Positions 1 to 10,680 of a stretch of 64,000 bases of DNA are shown in pieces. Every line of letters starts with the position of its first letter. The stretch's first letter is position 1. The position numbers and the translations under genes are program-made. The DNA is from Apiospora phragmitis (taxonomy: Eukaryota; Ascomycota; Sordariomycetes; Amphisphaeriales; Apiosporaceae), in assembly GCA_038363925.1 (NCBI GenBank), contig JAQQWL010000002.1, positions 2,542,001 to 2,606,000 of the forward strand, in the 5' to 3' direction. Below the pieces are notes generated by a model. The model searched no databases and had not been told where the DNA came from. It was given only the letters and a program-made list of their open reading frames with translations.

Positions 1-854
1 ACAGCGTTGCTCTCGCCCATGGCTTGCAGGTCCTGCATGAGTGCAAAGGAGTCGGGATAGTCGACGATTATGTCATCGACATCTACACCGACCATTTTGA
101 AGCCTGCTCGCTGTAGCAGACCGCCACAATCACGAGTATCAGCTAGTGGCGAGACGTGGGGTGACAATCCTCCCCTGCGCTCTTGCTCCGCCAGCTGCAA
201 CGAGGTTCGCAACTCGAATAGCGTATCCCCTCCGAACATGGCACCCATAAATGCGCAATCCGGTTTAAGTATATTGTTGATCTGCGACAGCATGCCGGGA
301 AGATCGTTTATCCAATGCAAGCCCAAAGAGCTCAAAACAAGATCAAACGTGTTGGCCTCGTAGGGCAGGGTCTCTTGGCTAGCCAAAACCTCGCGGGTCA
401 TATTGATCTGCTGGTTGAAGGGTTCGTCGGCGTCGCGGTAGAGCATGGTTTTCGATGACTCGGCAGCCGTCAGATGTTCGATCTTTGTGACTAATGGATC
501 CGACTCTGGCATGTTTGGATCTGAGTCGGGATTCGGAGCTGTCAGGGCGCGGGCAACATTGCACGAGTTGGCACCCACGTCGAGCACGCGCGGGTAGCTG
601 CGCTTGATGTCCAGCAGTCTCTCGCACAGGCGTACGGCGACTTCATTTTTCAAATAATCGGCGATTCGGCTTTCCTCGAGATTGGAGGCGGCACGTTCTT
701 TCTGCAGCCATTTCGTTCGCGTATTGAAAACTTCGTGGACGGGAGGCCCGGCAGTGGTAAAGGCATATGACCGTCGAGCTCCGGACGACCAACAGCTCGC
801 TCGTACTCCCTTGGCTCCCCTCAAGAGTTGGAAACGCGAGACCGTCCAATGCAT
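1..854 (-). CDS. NDUFAF5: NDUFAF5-like mitochondrial complex I assembly protein (3' end cut by window)
   Basis: The reading frame is open from the ATG at 854 to the window edge (284 codons, no intron). An N-terminal stretch rich in Arg, Ser and Ala (about residues 1-40) looks like a mitochondrial presequence. Then come PPVHEVFNTRTKWLQKE, a SAM-fold motif I of the form LDVGANSCNV, and the family block FDLVLSSLGLHWINDLPG followed by LKPDCAFMGAMFGGDTLFELR. NDUFAF5 proteins use this class I methyltransferase fold to hydroxylate an arginine of the NDUFS7 subunit during early complex I assembly in the matrix. That role is known for the family and inferred here. The C-terminal end (after MGESNA) lies outside the window. 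The gene is divergent from AP-2 alpha, sharing about 1.1 kb of upstream DNA. Confidence 0.93.
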   Translation of the reverse strand, partial: MHWTVSRFQLLRGAKGVRASCWSSGARRSYAFTTAGPPVHEVFNTRTKWLQKERAASNLEESRIADYLKNEVAVRLCERLLDIKRSYPRVLDVGANSCNVARALTAPNPDSDPNMPESDPLVTKIEHLTAAESSKTMLYRDADEPFNQQINMTREVLASQETLPYEANTFDLVLSSLGLHWINDLPGMLSQINNILKPDCAFMGAMFGGDTLFELRTSLQLAEQERRGGLSPHVSPLADTRDCGGLLQRAGFKMVGVDVDDIIVDYPDSFALMQDLQAMGESNA

Positions 855-1947
855 TGTCCCGGTTGGATTCGAAGACCAATTCACATTCTGACGCAATGTG
901 GAGCGCCTGGGGTCGGAAAAGGAGAGCTTTGCGGGAGCTCACAGATTGACAGTGTGCAAGATGTAGATGGCGTTTCAAGGTCGTGACGTCGCGACCGACT
1001 GTACAAGCAAGACATCAGCTAGAGCTGAGCCTCCAAACCTTACCTACAGTGGGATGCAAGCACCCAGTCTTGCCAGTCAAGTGCTGGGCATAGACAGGTG
1101 GGGCCAAATTAGCCCGAATAGACCTGTTTGCCACCTACTGTCATTAATTTGTCGGGCCAATGAACAGGCACTTTTGCCGCCACAACTGATCAATCCCGGC
1201 AAGCATCGTCAGATGTGCGCCCATCCTGTACCTCTGTCCAGCATTCTGGAAGTTCGTTTGCAAATGCGCCTGAACGCTGCTCTGCTTATGCTTCCTGAGA
1301 CCAATTAATAATAAAACGAAGCCATTGGTGGCGCACTGGCAAGACAGACTGGAAGCCGAGCGAATGATCTACACGGGAGAAGGGGGGAGGGACAACCACT
1401 CTAAATAATCCTCCCTACCGCTTCCATGCTGCTGCTACCCATCCGTAAATCCAACAACCCACACCCTCTATTCAACCGAGCCATCGATCCCTAGCAGGCT
1501 GGGCTGCTATAATGCCCCAATCTTTTCTTGAACAACACCAGAGCCAGAACAAGAACCAGGGGCCTGCATCTCAATTCACTTTGGGCAAATACCTACGCAC
1601 CTAGGAATACCCGTAGCAAAGAGGCCCGCGACCTTAGCGCATCCCACTTCGTTGTGTTAACATTAGCTTTAGCTGCTCCCGAAAGTTGACGGACCCCTCG
1701 ACCCCCGGTCGGTCCATCATCAACCTCAACCTCAGCCCGCCGAGCTGCGAATCCCCCAAGCGACACCAACGCCTGATCGCGAGACAATGTTCAGTGAATG
1801 ATCGATACCTGGCAAGACAGCCGCAAAAGATCGCGCGCTTTCTCGATTCCCCTTCGTACTGTACATTACCAACCGCCCCGGCACGAATCGACCCCCGAGA
1901 TAATTCCATGGTAGCACAACGTATAGGGGCACCCTAGCGACGACAAA
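855..1947. other. Divergent intergenic region NDUFAF5 / AP-2 alpha
   Basis: About 1.1 kb between two divergent starts, so it must hold both promoters and 5' leaders. The part at 1400-1900 is C-rich and pyrimidine-rich on the plus strand, as in many ascomycete 5' UTRs. Short open frames here have no coding character. No defined operator or RNA gene was recognised. Confidence 0.6.
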
Positions 1948-4900
1948 ATGGCTTCCTCAGCAGCCGCCGGCTTCCTCGGCCGGTCGGGCAGTGGCAACTC
2001 GAACATGCGCGGCCTCGTTCAGTTCATTGCCGATTTGAGAAACGCGCGAGCTCGGGAGCTGGAAGAGAAACGGATCAACAAGGAGTTGGCCAACATTCGG
2101 TGCGTTGGGTGTTAAGATGCTGCAAGTAGGGTGTAAATGCTAACCGGTTGTATGCGTATAGGCAAAAGTTCAAAGGTTTGTCTTCGCACGAGTCCTGACT
2201 TGCTGTCTTACATGCGCCTGAGGATAGAGTATTGACAACGAGGTCTCGCAGATGGCAGCTTAAGCGGCTACCACAAGAAGAAATACGTCTGCAAGGTATG
2301 TCTGTCTCCGACGCCCATCTATCTCCATGCTAACCCATCAACATAGTTGCTTTATATATACATACTCGGCTGGAACGTCGATTTCGGCCACCTCGAAGCC
2401 GTAAACCTAATTTCCGCCAACAAGTACTCAGAGAAGCAAATCGGCTATCTTGCGATGACCCTCTTCCTACACGAGAAGCATGAGCTGCTGCATTTAGTGG
2501 TCAACAGTATAAGAAAGGATCTACTTGACCACAACGAGTTATTCAACTGTCTGGCTCTGCATGCGATCGCCAATGTCGGAGGTAGGGAGATGGGCGAGGC
2601 CTTAAGTAGCGAGGTCCACAGACTGTTAATCTCGCCGTAAGTCACGGATATCCGCGTTTACGTTACACACGTTTACTAACGTGCTGCAAGGACATCAAAG
2701 GCTTTTGTGAAGAAGAAGGCGGCGCTGACGTTGTTACGCTTGTACCGGAAGCACCCGGATATCATTCAACCTCAATGGGCTGAGCGAATCATCTCCTTAA
2801 TGGATGACCAGGATCTCGGAGTAGCCCTCTCCATCACCTCTTTGGTCATGACCGTTGCCCAAGACAACCTGGAGCAATACAAGGGGGCTTACGTCAAGGC
2901 GGCATCGAGGCTGAAGCGGATACTTGTTGATGGTGATGTCTCACCAGACTATCTCTACTATAAAGTGCCTTGCCCCTGGATACAGATCAAGCTCTTGCGT
3001 CTGCTGCAATATTTCCCTCCTTCCGGTAAGTTCCCATGTGCCCGAGACTTTAGGAATACTGAGCTCAGACTTCTTGCAGAGGACAGCCATGTTCGCGGTA
3101 TGATAAGGGAATCTTTACAGAAGATCTTAAACTTGGCCATGGAGACCAACAAGAACGTCCAGCAAAATAACGCGCAGAATGCCGTTCTCTTCGAAGCCAT
3201 CGACCTTATCATCCACCTCGACACTGAGCATGCCCTGATGAGGCAGATCTCGACGCGCCTGGGCCGCTTCATTACCTCTAGGGAGACTAATGTGCGCTAC
3301 CTTGGCCTGGAAGCCATGACCCATTTGGCAGCCCGTGCCGAAGATCTCGATCCGATCAAGCAGCACCAAGATGTCATCCTTGGATCTCTGAAAGACCGAG
3401 ATATCAGCGTGCGCCGGAAAGGTCTTGACTTGCTATATAGTATGTGCGATTCGACCAACTCCGGGCCCATCGTGTCGGAACTCCTGCATTACCTACAAAA
3501 TGCCGACTTCGCCATCCGTGAGGAAATGGCCCTGAAGATTGCGATTCTCACGGAGAAATACGCCACGGACATCCAGTGGTACATCAACGTGTCGTTGCGC
3601 TTAGTCGCCGTGGCTGGCGATCACCTGAGTGATGAGGTATGGCAACGGGTCATCCAAATCGTGACAAACAACGAAGAACTCCAGGTCTACGCAGCTCAAA
3701 ACACCCTTCAGCACGTCAAGCAGGATCATTGTCACGAGACATTGGTCAAAATAGGGGCATACATTCTCGGAGAGTTTGGCCATTTGATTGCAGAAGAACC
3801 GGGATGCAGCCCTGTCGAGCAGTTTCTGGCCCTGCAAACCAAACTGCCGGCTTGTTCCTCCAGTACACGAGCCATGATCCTTTCCTCCTTTGTCAAGTTC
3901 GTGAATCTCTTCCCTGAGATCAAACCGCAACTTGTCTACGTGTTTGACGTCTACAGCCACACGCTGGACTCGGAGCTTCAGCAAAGAGCTTGCGAATACC
4001 TGTCACTTGCTAGCATGCCCACAGACGACCTGCTGCGAACGGTCTGCGACGAGATGCCTCCATTTCCCGAACGACAATCCGCCTTGCTGTCCCGGCTACA
4101 CCAGAAGCATGCTAACACTAGTGATAAGCGTACATGGGTTGTCGGAGGCAAGTCGGCGAATGCGGATGCAGCGGAGCTCAACATGGCCAAGAACTCCGGA
4201 CTCAAGAGGACGTTTAGCACTAACGGACCCATGAACGGTTCGGCAAATGGTGGCGCCAATGGCCATGCCAGTGACGACTTGGTAGGATTGGATATGAACG
4301 CTGGTCCTAACGAACAGAAGTTTCTCAAGGTGCCCAACCTAGCCAGTGCTGCGCATTTGTCGCCTGGATGGGAGCCCGGGTTCTTCAAGTTATTACTTAA
4401 AGCCGATGGTATCTTATTCGAAGACGGGCAAATACAAGTCGGTGTTCGATCTGAATACCGAGGGCAAATGGCTTGTCTCATTTCTCTATTTCACTAATAA
4501 GACACCAGCCACTGTCAGCGGCTTTACAACAACGCTGGATCTTCATGAGAGCGAGAAAGCAAATCTCACCTGGGATATCAAAGCAATGCCCGACAGCAGC
4601 ATTACTCATGGGGGCCAGACACGACAAGTCATCATGTTTGAATGCAAAAAGGTGTTCGAGAAATCACCGACTATCCGCATCAGCTATCTTGCGGGTGCCC
4701 TTCAGGCTTTGACGCTGAAGCTGCCACTCACTGCCCACAAGTTCATGGACCCGGCGGAACTTGCCGCAGATGACTTCTTCCGGAGATGGAAGCAGATAGG
4801 AGGCGCCCCGCGAGAAGCCCAGCAGATTTCGGTCTGTCTGGGAACAAGGACGAAAGGGAAATCAGCGAGAGCTTTGTCCGCAAGACAGTACAAGGCTTCC

Positions 4901-5261
4901 GATGGGGTGTGCTAGACGGGGTTGACCCGAACAATAAGAACCTGGTGGGTGCCAGTGTTTTGCATACATCTGAAGGCGGCAAGTTTGGTTGTCTGTTGAG
5001 ACTGGAACCCAATTATACTTCACAGGTAAGATATCACTATGTGTCCTCATGTCCACATGGGCCCCGAGACTAACCCAACCTTTTTTCCCCAACCAGATGA
5101 TTCGATTGACCATTCGCGCCACTGACGAGAGCGTGCCTCCGGTAATGCTGAAGATGATGGAAGAGAGGCTAGCTGCGGGAGTATCAATAGTGCCGGAGCT
5201 CCACGAAGGGCCAACCAAGCAGGATATCTCGGACATGTTTAGCAACGTCATGGTATCGTAG
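1948..5261 (+). CDS. APL3: AP-2 adaptor complex subunit alpha (large adaptin)
   Basis: Clathrin-adaptor large chain for endocytic cargo selection at the plasma membrane. Exons: 1948-2099, 2162-2175, 2252-2295, 2347-2636, 2691-3025, 3080-5025, 5097-5261; all introns are GT-AG, including a 54-nt in-frame one (3026-3079) removed because the family reads PPSEDSHVRG there. The predicted product is 981 aa, the usual length. The adaptin trunk runs from GMRGL-like [15 protein letters not shown] through INKELANIR. The lysine patch YHKKKYVCK (residues 62-70) matches the phosphoinositide-binding patch of alpha rather than beta or gamma chains. [16 protein letters not shown] ends the trunk, an Asn/Gly-rich hinge follows, then the appendage. 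The appendage has two single-base frameshifts: one T too many in TTT at 4481-4483 and one T too few at 4827-4829. Between them the product is read in another frame; both sides match the family ([31 protein letters not shown]-like [10 protein letters not shown]). Confidence 0.96.
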
Positions 5262-6023
5262 GATATTCTTTAACATATGGGGGCTGAACAAAGATGAATC
5301 GACAAAAGCTTTGTTTTATTAATAAGAGATCAGGCCCCGACTTCTTACTGCTTTCTCACAGCCACAGCGACTGGCGTTCTGAGGTTAGGGTAGGGAAGGT
5401 AGGGTGCATACGTATTCGAAGTTGAAGCAGACAGATTGTTCAAATAGTTCAGTTCGTCTTGTTGATCACAACGGACCGCATCACCGGATCCCGTGTATTT
5501 CGATAGAGATGGTTTGTGATACGTGGTGTTTACCTAATTGTATGGGCTGTCCAGCAATGGAGAGGATCGAGTCGAGTCAAGCCAGGCCCATGCGATGAGG
5601 GTGTGTATCGATTGTCCCAACGACACCTTAAGTATGTTCTGGATTGTTGTCACATTTGCCCAGTCATAACAACAACAACAACATCCAAGGTGGGGGGACC
5701 TGATGAAATTAATCTGATCTATGCAATTTTCTTCCCAAGTTTGCTACGCCAACTGATCTGATTAATGCTCCCACAAGCTACAACTTGACTCGTCCGATTG
5801 ATTATGCCAACCGCCTTTGACCGCATATTGCTGTCGGGTAGTCGCCTTGTCTGTACCACTATCAAATCTTCATCACAAACAGTCACTCCACTGAACTTGG
5901 GAAGTGGCATTCCAACTGCCTTGCTCTCGCACATCTCAAATCGAGTTCGGATCCCGGTTCTTCGCCCAGCCGTACTGCTGTTGTTTGTATACACAGACAA
6001 AGCCAGAGGAAAACCACTACAAC
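5262..6023 (+). other. Intergenic: AP-2 alpha 3' region and promoter of next gene
   Basis: Tandem genes on the same strand. The first part is the AP-2 alpha 3' UTR, with A/T-rich stretches near 5310-5330. A short (CAA)n-type run lies near 5668-5682. Nothing else is recognisable. Confidence 0.5.
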
Positions 6024-7146
6024 ATGCTGATGGGCAAGTACCAGTCCGTCGAGGACAAGGTCAAACGTGTCAAACGTAGCCGGCATAAGGCGGCCTGGGT
6101 AGGGCTCCTCGTCATCTGCGGCATCGCCACGGGGATTGTGATAGGTACGCTTCCCTGCCCCTCCAAATCATGATACCGACCAACCTGCAGGCAGTGAATC
6201 AGCTGACCATTACACATGCGCAGTCGGCATATCCTACATCATCATGGAGATGAACGGTCAAGCCGCTGAACCCGTGGACGACACCGGAGCCGACCAGAAC
6301 GATCCATTGTTGGGTGTTGGTCAGGAACAAAGCTGGATTCCACCTGACATCCTTGGTATGTGATTGACTGTCGTCGACGACACTGCTCCCTGGTCTTAGA
6401 GACTCGATGCTAACGTTCTTCACATTGCAGACCAAACGAACAATCTAGCTCTTGTCACCTACGATGGCTCATTGCAGAAGCGAAAGACGGTGTACTCGAC
6501 AGCAGCTGTGTATGTTTTGCCGCCGTCCATGACCCCGACACCACCTGCCGTGACAGCATCGTCCGAGGCTTCCACGACTGTAGACCCTTCTTCTACGGCA
6601 GCCATGACAGGCAACATGTACTGCCCCGATCCCCAGCGCCCCAAGGTCCTGACGCTGTGCAACTGGGTGCACACGCCCGTGCCCGGCATGATCGATGCAG
6701 ACCAGGTGCCCGGTACCATAGGTGCTGCTGCCTCCTCTGGAGGCGGGCACTCTGCTACCAACCCCTTTGTTACGGTGAGACTCACGCTTCTGGGTCTCTG
6801 GGCCCATGTCAGACGAAGCGTGGCGGGTGCTGTGCCATCATATGTTACCACTATCCGACACAGGTCAGCAACAGATTTGGAAACCCTACATCTCTGCGCT
6901 GCCACAACCGGGGACCTATGGGAGAAAAGCCGCAAGCTACAGGAGTCTCTGGACGACGTCTTGAAGCTCGTCCAGATGCAGCAGGGTCTGCTGAATTCCC
7001 AAGAGGGCCTTATTGAGAGTCAGCGGCTCAACCTGGAAGAGATGGCTAGACTGCTGGTCTTTGTTCATAATCAGACGGCTACGACACGCGATACCAGCGC
7101 CGGAGCCACCGAGTGGGAGAAGCCCAGACATCAGAAGGTCATGTAA
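6024..7146 (+). CDS. Unrecognised single-pass membrane protein with C-terminal coiled coil
   Basis: Exons 6024-6144, 6224-6355 and 6431-7146 join to 322 codons with consistent phases and GT-AG ends. A basic N terminus (KVKRVKRSRHK) is followed by one hydrophobic segment at about residues 23-49 (AAWVGLLVICGIATGIVIG...), suggesting a type II or signal-anchor topology by the positive-inside rule. The middle is Pro/Thr/Ser-rich. Residues about 246-298 are Leu/Gln/Glu-rich with heptad-like spacing (LQESLDDVLKLVQMQQGLL), a probable coiled coil. A possible extra intron (GT at 6775, AG at 6863, 89 nt) would destroy the coiled-coil frame and was not used. I do not recognise the family. ATG choice: 6024 is the first ATG in frame with the membrane segment; an ATG two codons downstream is an alternative. 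Confidence 0.7.
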
Positions 7147-7799
7147 CTAAACCTGTTGGAGCAGAGAAAAGAGAAAAAAACGAAGGAAAGAAAGAGAAAG
7201 GCTCGAGGTTTGGTCTATGTATGAAACGCCCAACAAGCACTGGTGGGTCCAAAAGAATTCTTGTAATGGTTATATTTGGATCGTGGCATCGACCCAACCC
7301 GGGAGCTTCTGTATATGTTTTCGGACTACTGAAGCAGGGTTCTAGTCTATGTACATAGAACTGATTAATGCAAACCAGACCACAGGTGAACTACCAACTG
7401 GAATTACTCAAGACGGAAATTCAGGTACGAATGCAAGGATGTGGGTGGAGTTCACGATGCATGCTGACCAAAGTGTTTAGGCAGCATGTCAGCTTTCACT
7501 CGCCGTGGACCTGGCCGGGTGAGTCAATACCGTGGTTCCTCCGCGGTAAATTTAGATTGCGGAGATGAACCCGGATTCGATGATACTTGATATTCTGCTT
7601 TGCCCTGACTTGGAATTGTAACCCCAGTCTTGCTTGTTCGCTGGAAAGTATCTGACATGCATCCACGTGTAGTGCCCATCGACTTTGGTAATCACCGACA
7701 GCAGCAGCATGGGGATAATACAGGTTATAGTGCCGGTCAGCGATATGTGTTCAATAATTCAAGATATAATACGTGCCTTACTTCCTCCTGTCAGTTGAT
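7147..7799. other. Intergenic, nothing recognised
   Basis: The DNA between the membrane-protein gene and the esterase relic starts with a purine-rich tract (7165-7200) that is probably 3' UTR. Short open frames show no family similarity that I can see. Confidence 0.5.
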
Positions 7800-9240
7800 A
7801 TGGCCTCCTTCCCCCTTTCAATTCCTTCAACCAACTCTCCCCAACTCCCTCCTATTATTTTTTCTCTTAGTCGAGTAGATAGTGGCCAAGTCCCTTCGTT
7901 CATCGTGGACTTCCTACTAAGCAGTATCGGCCTCGGAGGCGACGGCGGCGGCCTCCTCCACCTCACCACGTGCCAGCCGGAGTCCTTCGCCTTCCCGACG
8001 CTGGTGAGCGCCGAGTTCCTCGCCGTCGAGCCCCACCTCGTGGCCAACTACAGCATCCCCATACCTCCAGGCTTCGCCACGTCCAACGAGGAGTACCCGG
8101 CGGGCACGCCGCCGCAGACCTTCTGCAACGTCACGGTGACGCACACGCACCCGGGCCAGCACGACCGCATCCACACCTATATCTGGCTGCCACTGCCACT
8201 AAGCCACGGCGACGGTGACGGCGACGGCGACGGCGATGTTGCTGCTGTAGGCGGCGTACCGTGGAACGGCGTCATGATGAGCGTCGGCGGCGGCGGCTTC
8301 CAAACCGGCCAGTGGATCTGGAGCCACGCCGCCGCCGTGTCCGAGGGCTACGCCGTCGTGAGCACCGACGGCGACCACCCGACCGAGAATGTCGGGACGC
8401 CGGCGACGTGGGCGAGGAGTTTGCGTGCCATGATGAGGGCGCCGGCGGCAGGACGATGAAACTCACCGAGAAGGGCGCGCAGGTGGCTGAGGCCGTGTGG
8501 GAGGGCTGGTATGATGAGGCTGACGAAAGGGGCGAGCGCACGCTCATCTGGCCGGGTCTGGGCCATCAAGCCGCGATGGAGGGTCCGTTCCACTATCTCA
8601 ACACCGCGTGCGACTTCAACAACACCGACGGCCCGCCCAAGTGCAAGTCGACAGCGTTCGGACTCTCGAAGCAGTGGCTGCAGTACTTTATCCACCGGAC
8701 GCACCAGCCCGTCGACGAAACGACCCTCACGGTCGCAGCCCTGAAACAGGCCCTGCACACGTCGCGGCAGTGGTACGAGTCCGTCATCGGCACGGGCAAC
8801 GCGGACCTCGCGGGCCTGCGGGCGTCGGGCGCCAAGATGATTATGTGGCACGGCCTGGCCGACGAGATCATCCCTACGCGCAGACGCGGGCGTACTACGA
8901 GTCCGTCGTCGCCGTCGCGGGCAGCCGCCACAGCCACGGCCACAACGTCGACGACTACCTGCGGCTCTTCGAGGCGCCTGGCGTGGGCCACTGCGGCTTC
9001 GGCGGGTTCGGGCTCCGGCCCCAGGGGCTGGTCGACGTGCTGCGGGCCTGGGTCGAGGAGGGGAAGGCGTCCGAGGTCCTGCCGGCTCGGATGATGGTGG
9101 CGATTTCTCCTCAGGAGGGTGACGACGAGGGTGACGATGGCGGTTCCGCTATGCAGCGGGTGCTGTGCAAGTACCCGAAGCGTGCCAGGTACGATGGGAA
9201 GGGAGATATTGCAAAGGCGGAAAGTTTCCGGTGCGAATAA
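7800..9240 (+). pseudogene. Tannase/feruloyl esterase family, internally deleted and frameshifted
   Basis: Secreted fungal tannases and feruloyl esterases hydrolyse ester bonds of plant phenolics. Recognisable blocks are CQPESFAFPTLVSAEFLAVE, FCNVTVTHTHPGQ and MMSVGGGGFQTGQW in one frame. After about 8405 the frame changes to KLTEKGAQVAEAVWEG, RTLIWPGLGHQAA, TSRQWYESVIGTG and MIMWHGLADEIIP. After a missing C at CCC 8872-8874 it continues in a third frame with YAQTRAYYESVV, DDYLRLFEAPGVGHC and GLVDVLRAWVEEG. The catalytic Asp (GLAD) and His (GVGHC) survive, but the segment that should lie between TPATWA and ACHDEGAGG is absent. In the family that segment carries the GCSxGG nucleophile and part of the calcium-binding lid. 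No convincing signal peptide precedes the first block; the ATG at 7800 is only the nearest in-frame one. The body (7917-9130) is much richer in GC than its flanks and includes a GGCGAC-type microsatellite at about 8207-8238. Confidence 0.82.
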
Positions 9241-9813
9241 CACGTCACATGTGAGTATAAGGCTACCGAGAACGGAACATTACGTTTTTCTGCATCAATA
9301 GCAATTACTGAAATTGATTAAAAGACTGAATATAATGAAGCCCAAGAATACCTGTTATCATTATGATTAGGATAAGCCATAACAATAACTCCACGTGGTA
9401 AGAGTTTAGTTATCGTGAGGACCACATGGAGTTCAGCAGCTCAGTTGTGATAATATGGTGAAAAAGGGGGAGCATAGCAAACTCGCTACTGGAGCCTATT
9501 TGAACGTCGGACAGAATACGTCAAGCACTTCACGCATTGCTCATATGATATATCCAGCGGTATCAATGCTCGGCAACATGCTATGATGAACCCAGACTCC
9601 ATTTCCGTTGAGCGTGGTTACTCAATGGGAGATATTACTCTATAGGTCACAAAGAGCTGGCACTAATTACGATCACAATAGATTCAAAGCCGTTGAAACA
9701 TCATCTTCGAAACGTCGTCTGTTAGGGGGCGTGCTCGGCACCAACAATTTATCATGTAGCGTTTAATTCGTTAAGGTCCTGTCATCCAGTCTAAATTACG
9801 CGGCTGTCTATGC
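9241..9813. other. Intergenic, A/T-richer flank of the esterase relic
   Basis: Sharp fall in GC content directly after the relic. No gene recognised. It contains the small inverted repeat listed separately. Confidence 0.5.
9387..9433. repeat. Short inverted repeat (stem about 13 bp)
   Basis: AACTCCACGTGGT at 9387-9399 and ACCACATGGAGTT at 9421-9433 are reverse complements with one mismatch and a 21-base spacer. The left arm contains the palindrome CCACGTGG (an E-box/bHLH-type core). Function unknown; it may be chance. Confidence 0.3.
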
Positions 9814-10680
9814 TCAAACCTTGCGCCAGTCGGTCATGCATCGGCCTATGCTACCCAAGCCCGCGATGTCGATGACCTTCTCGTGCCAGCTCAAGATTAC
9901 ACTCATGGCTGCACCTGTGGACTCATTGGTAGAGCCGGGCCGCGAGCCGACCTGGCTGAAGCCCGTCTGCTGAGGCGTCAGGGGTACTCGGTGTCCGGCT
10001 TCCCGCCACCCGAGGAGCACCACTGGCGCCGGCAGAGGCTGCCATGCCTTTATACCTGTAGTTTAATAATTCATCAGTAAGTCATATGTTCCCTCTAAGA
10101 AGAAAAGGATGTAGGTCCCTCGTTCCGAAGCGATCTGGCCACGTACAGGTATTTGATCAAGACGTCCAACAGCTCACTGCCTCCTGGGGACTGGTGGATG
10201 CGCTCCAGCATTGGCGACATGTCGCTTGCCTTTATCGACTGTAGGACCTCGGTGACGGTCTGTAGGTGTGCTTCCTATAGTGTTGTTCATGATCACGGTC
10301 AGCCTCCCTCGGTTTATTTATCTTCTATCCTTGCCCCCATCACCGTAGTCCCTACAAACAAGGTATAGGGGTTGATTGTCCTGGACAACGTGAAAGACCA
10401 AATAGCAGGGGACATCATATCATACCTTGGCACTTTCGGAGCCATTGTAGACGGGAGTCTCTAGGCAGCCTCGTAGGGCGCCCTCGGCGTCACCGCCACG
10501 CAGCAGCTGGCGCACTTGGGCATTGAGCTGACGGACGTCGGCCTCGTTGATCTCGGGGAGCGGCGGGTGGAGCGAGGTGGTGTCGAAGTTCTGCGAGGAG
10601 TCCGGGTCCAGGGCGTCGATGTTGATGGTGCGCCACGCATCGCTGAGGGATGCCGAGGTGTGCTGCTGGATGATCGACAT
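9814..10680 (-). CDS. ARPC5: Arp2/3 complex subunit 5 (p16)
   Basis: Smallest subunit of the actin-nucleating Arp2/3 complex, which builds branched actin at endocytic patches and growing tips. Exons (minus strand) are 10680-10426, 10274-10147 and 10055-9814, with GT-AG introns. Family signals: a short acidic N terminus with LSDAWRTINIDALDPDSSQ, a helical repeat with LNAQVRQLLRGGDAEGAL, then LIKYLYKGMA (family KYIYKGF/M) and the diagnostic C terminus VILSWHEKVIDIAGLGSI followed by DWRKV. The last exon has one base too many in the run of four (plus-strand GGGG, 9981-9984). Removing one gives a 207-aa product in which TPQQTGFSQVGSRPG follows directly, as expected of the variable linker. Left as is, the frame stops early before SWHEKV. 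The gene converges on the esterase relic. Confidence 0.93.

Noticed and set aside
3978..4481. 167-codon minus-strand open frame opposite AP-2 alpha
   Set aside because: A shadow of the AP-2 alpha coding sequence.
6775..6863. Possible fourth intron of the membrane-protein gene
   Set aside because: Ends are GT-AG, but removal (89 nt) shifts out of the coiled-coil frame into one that soon stops.
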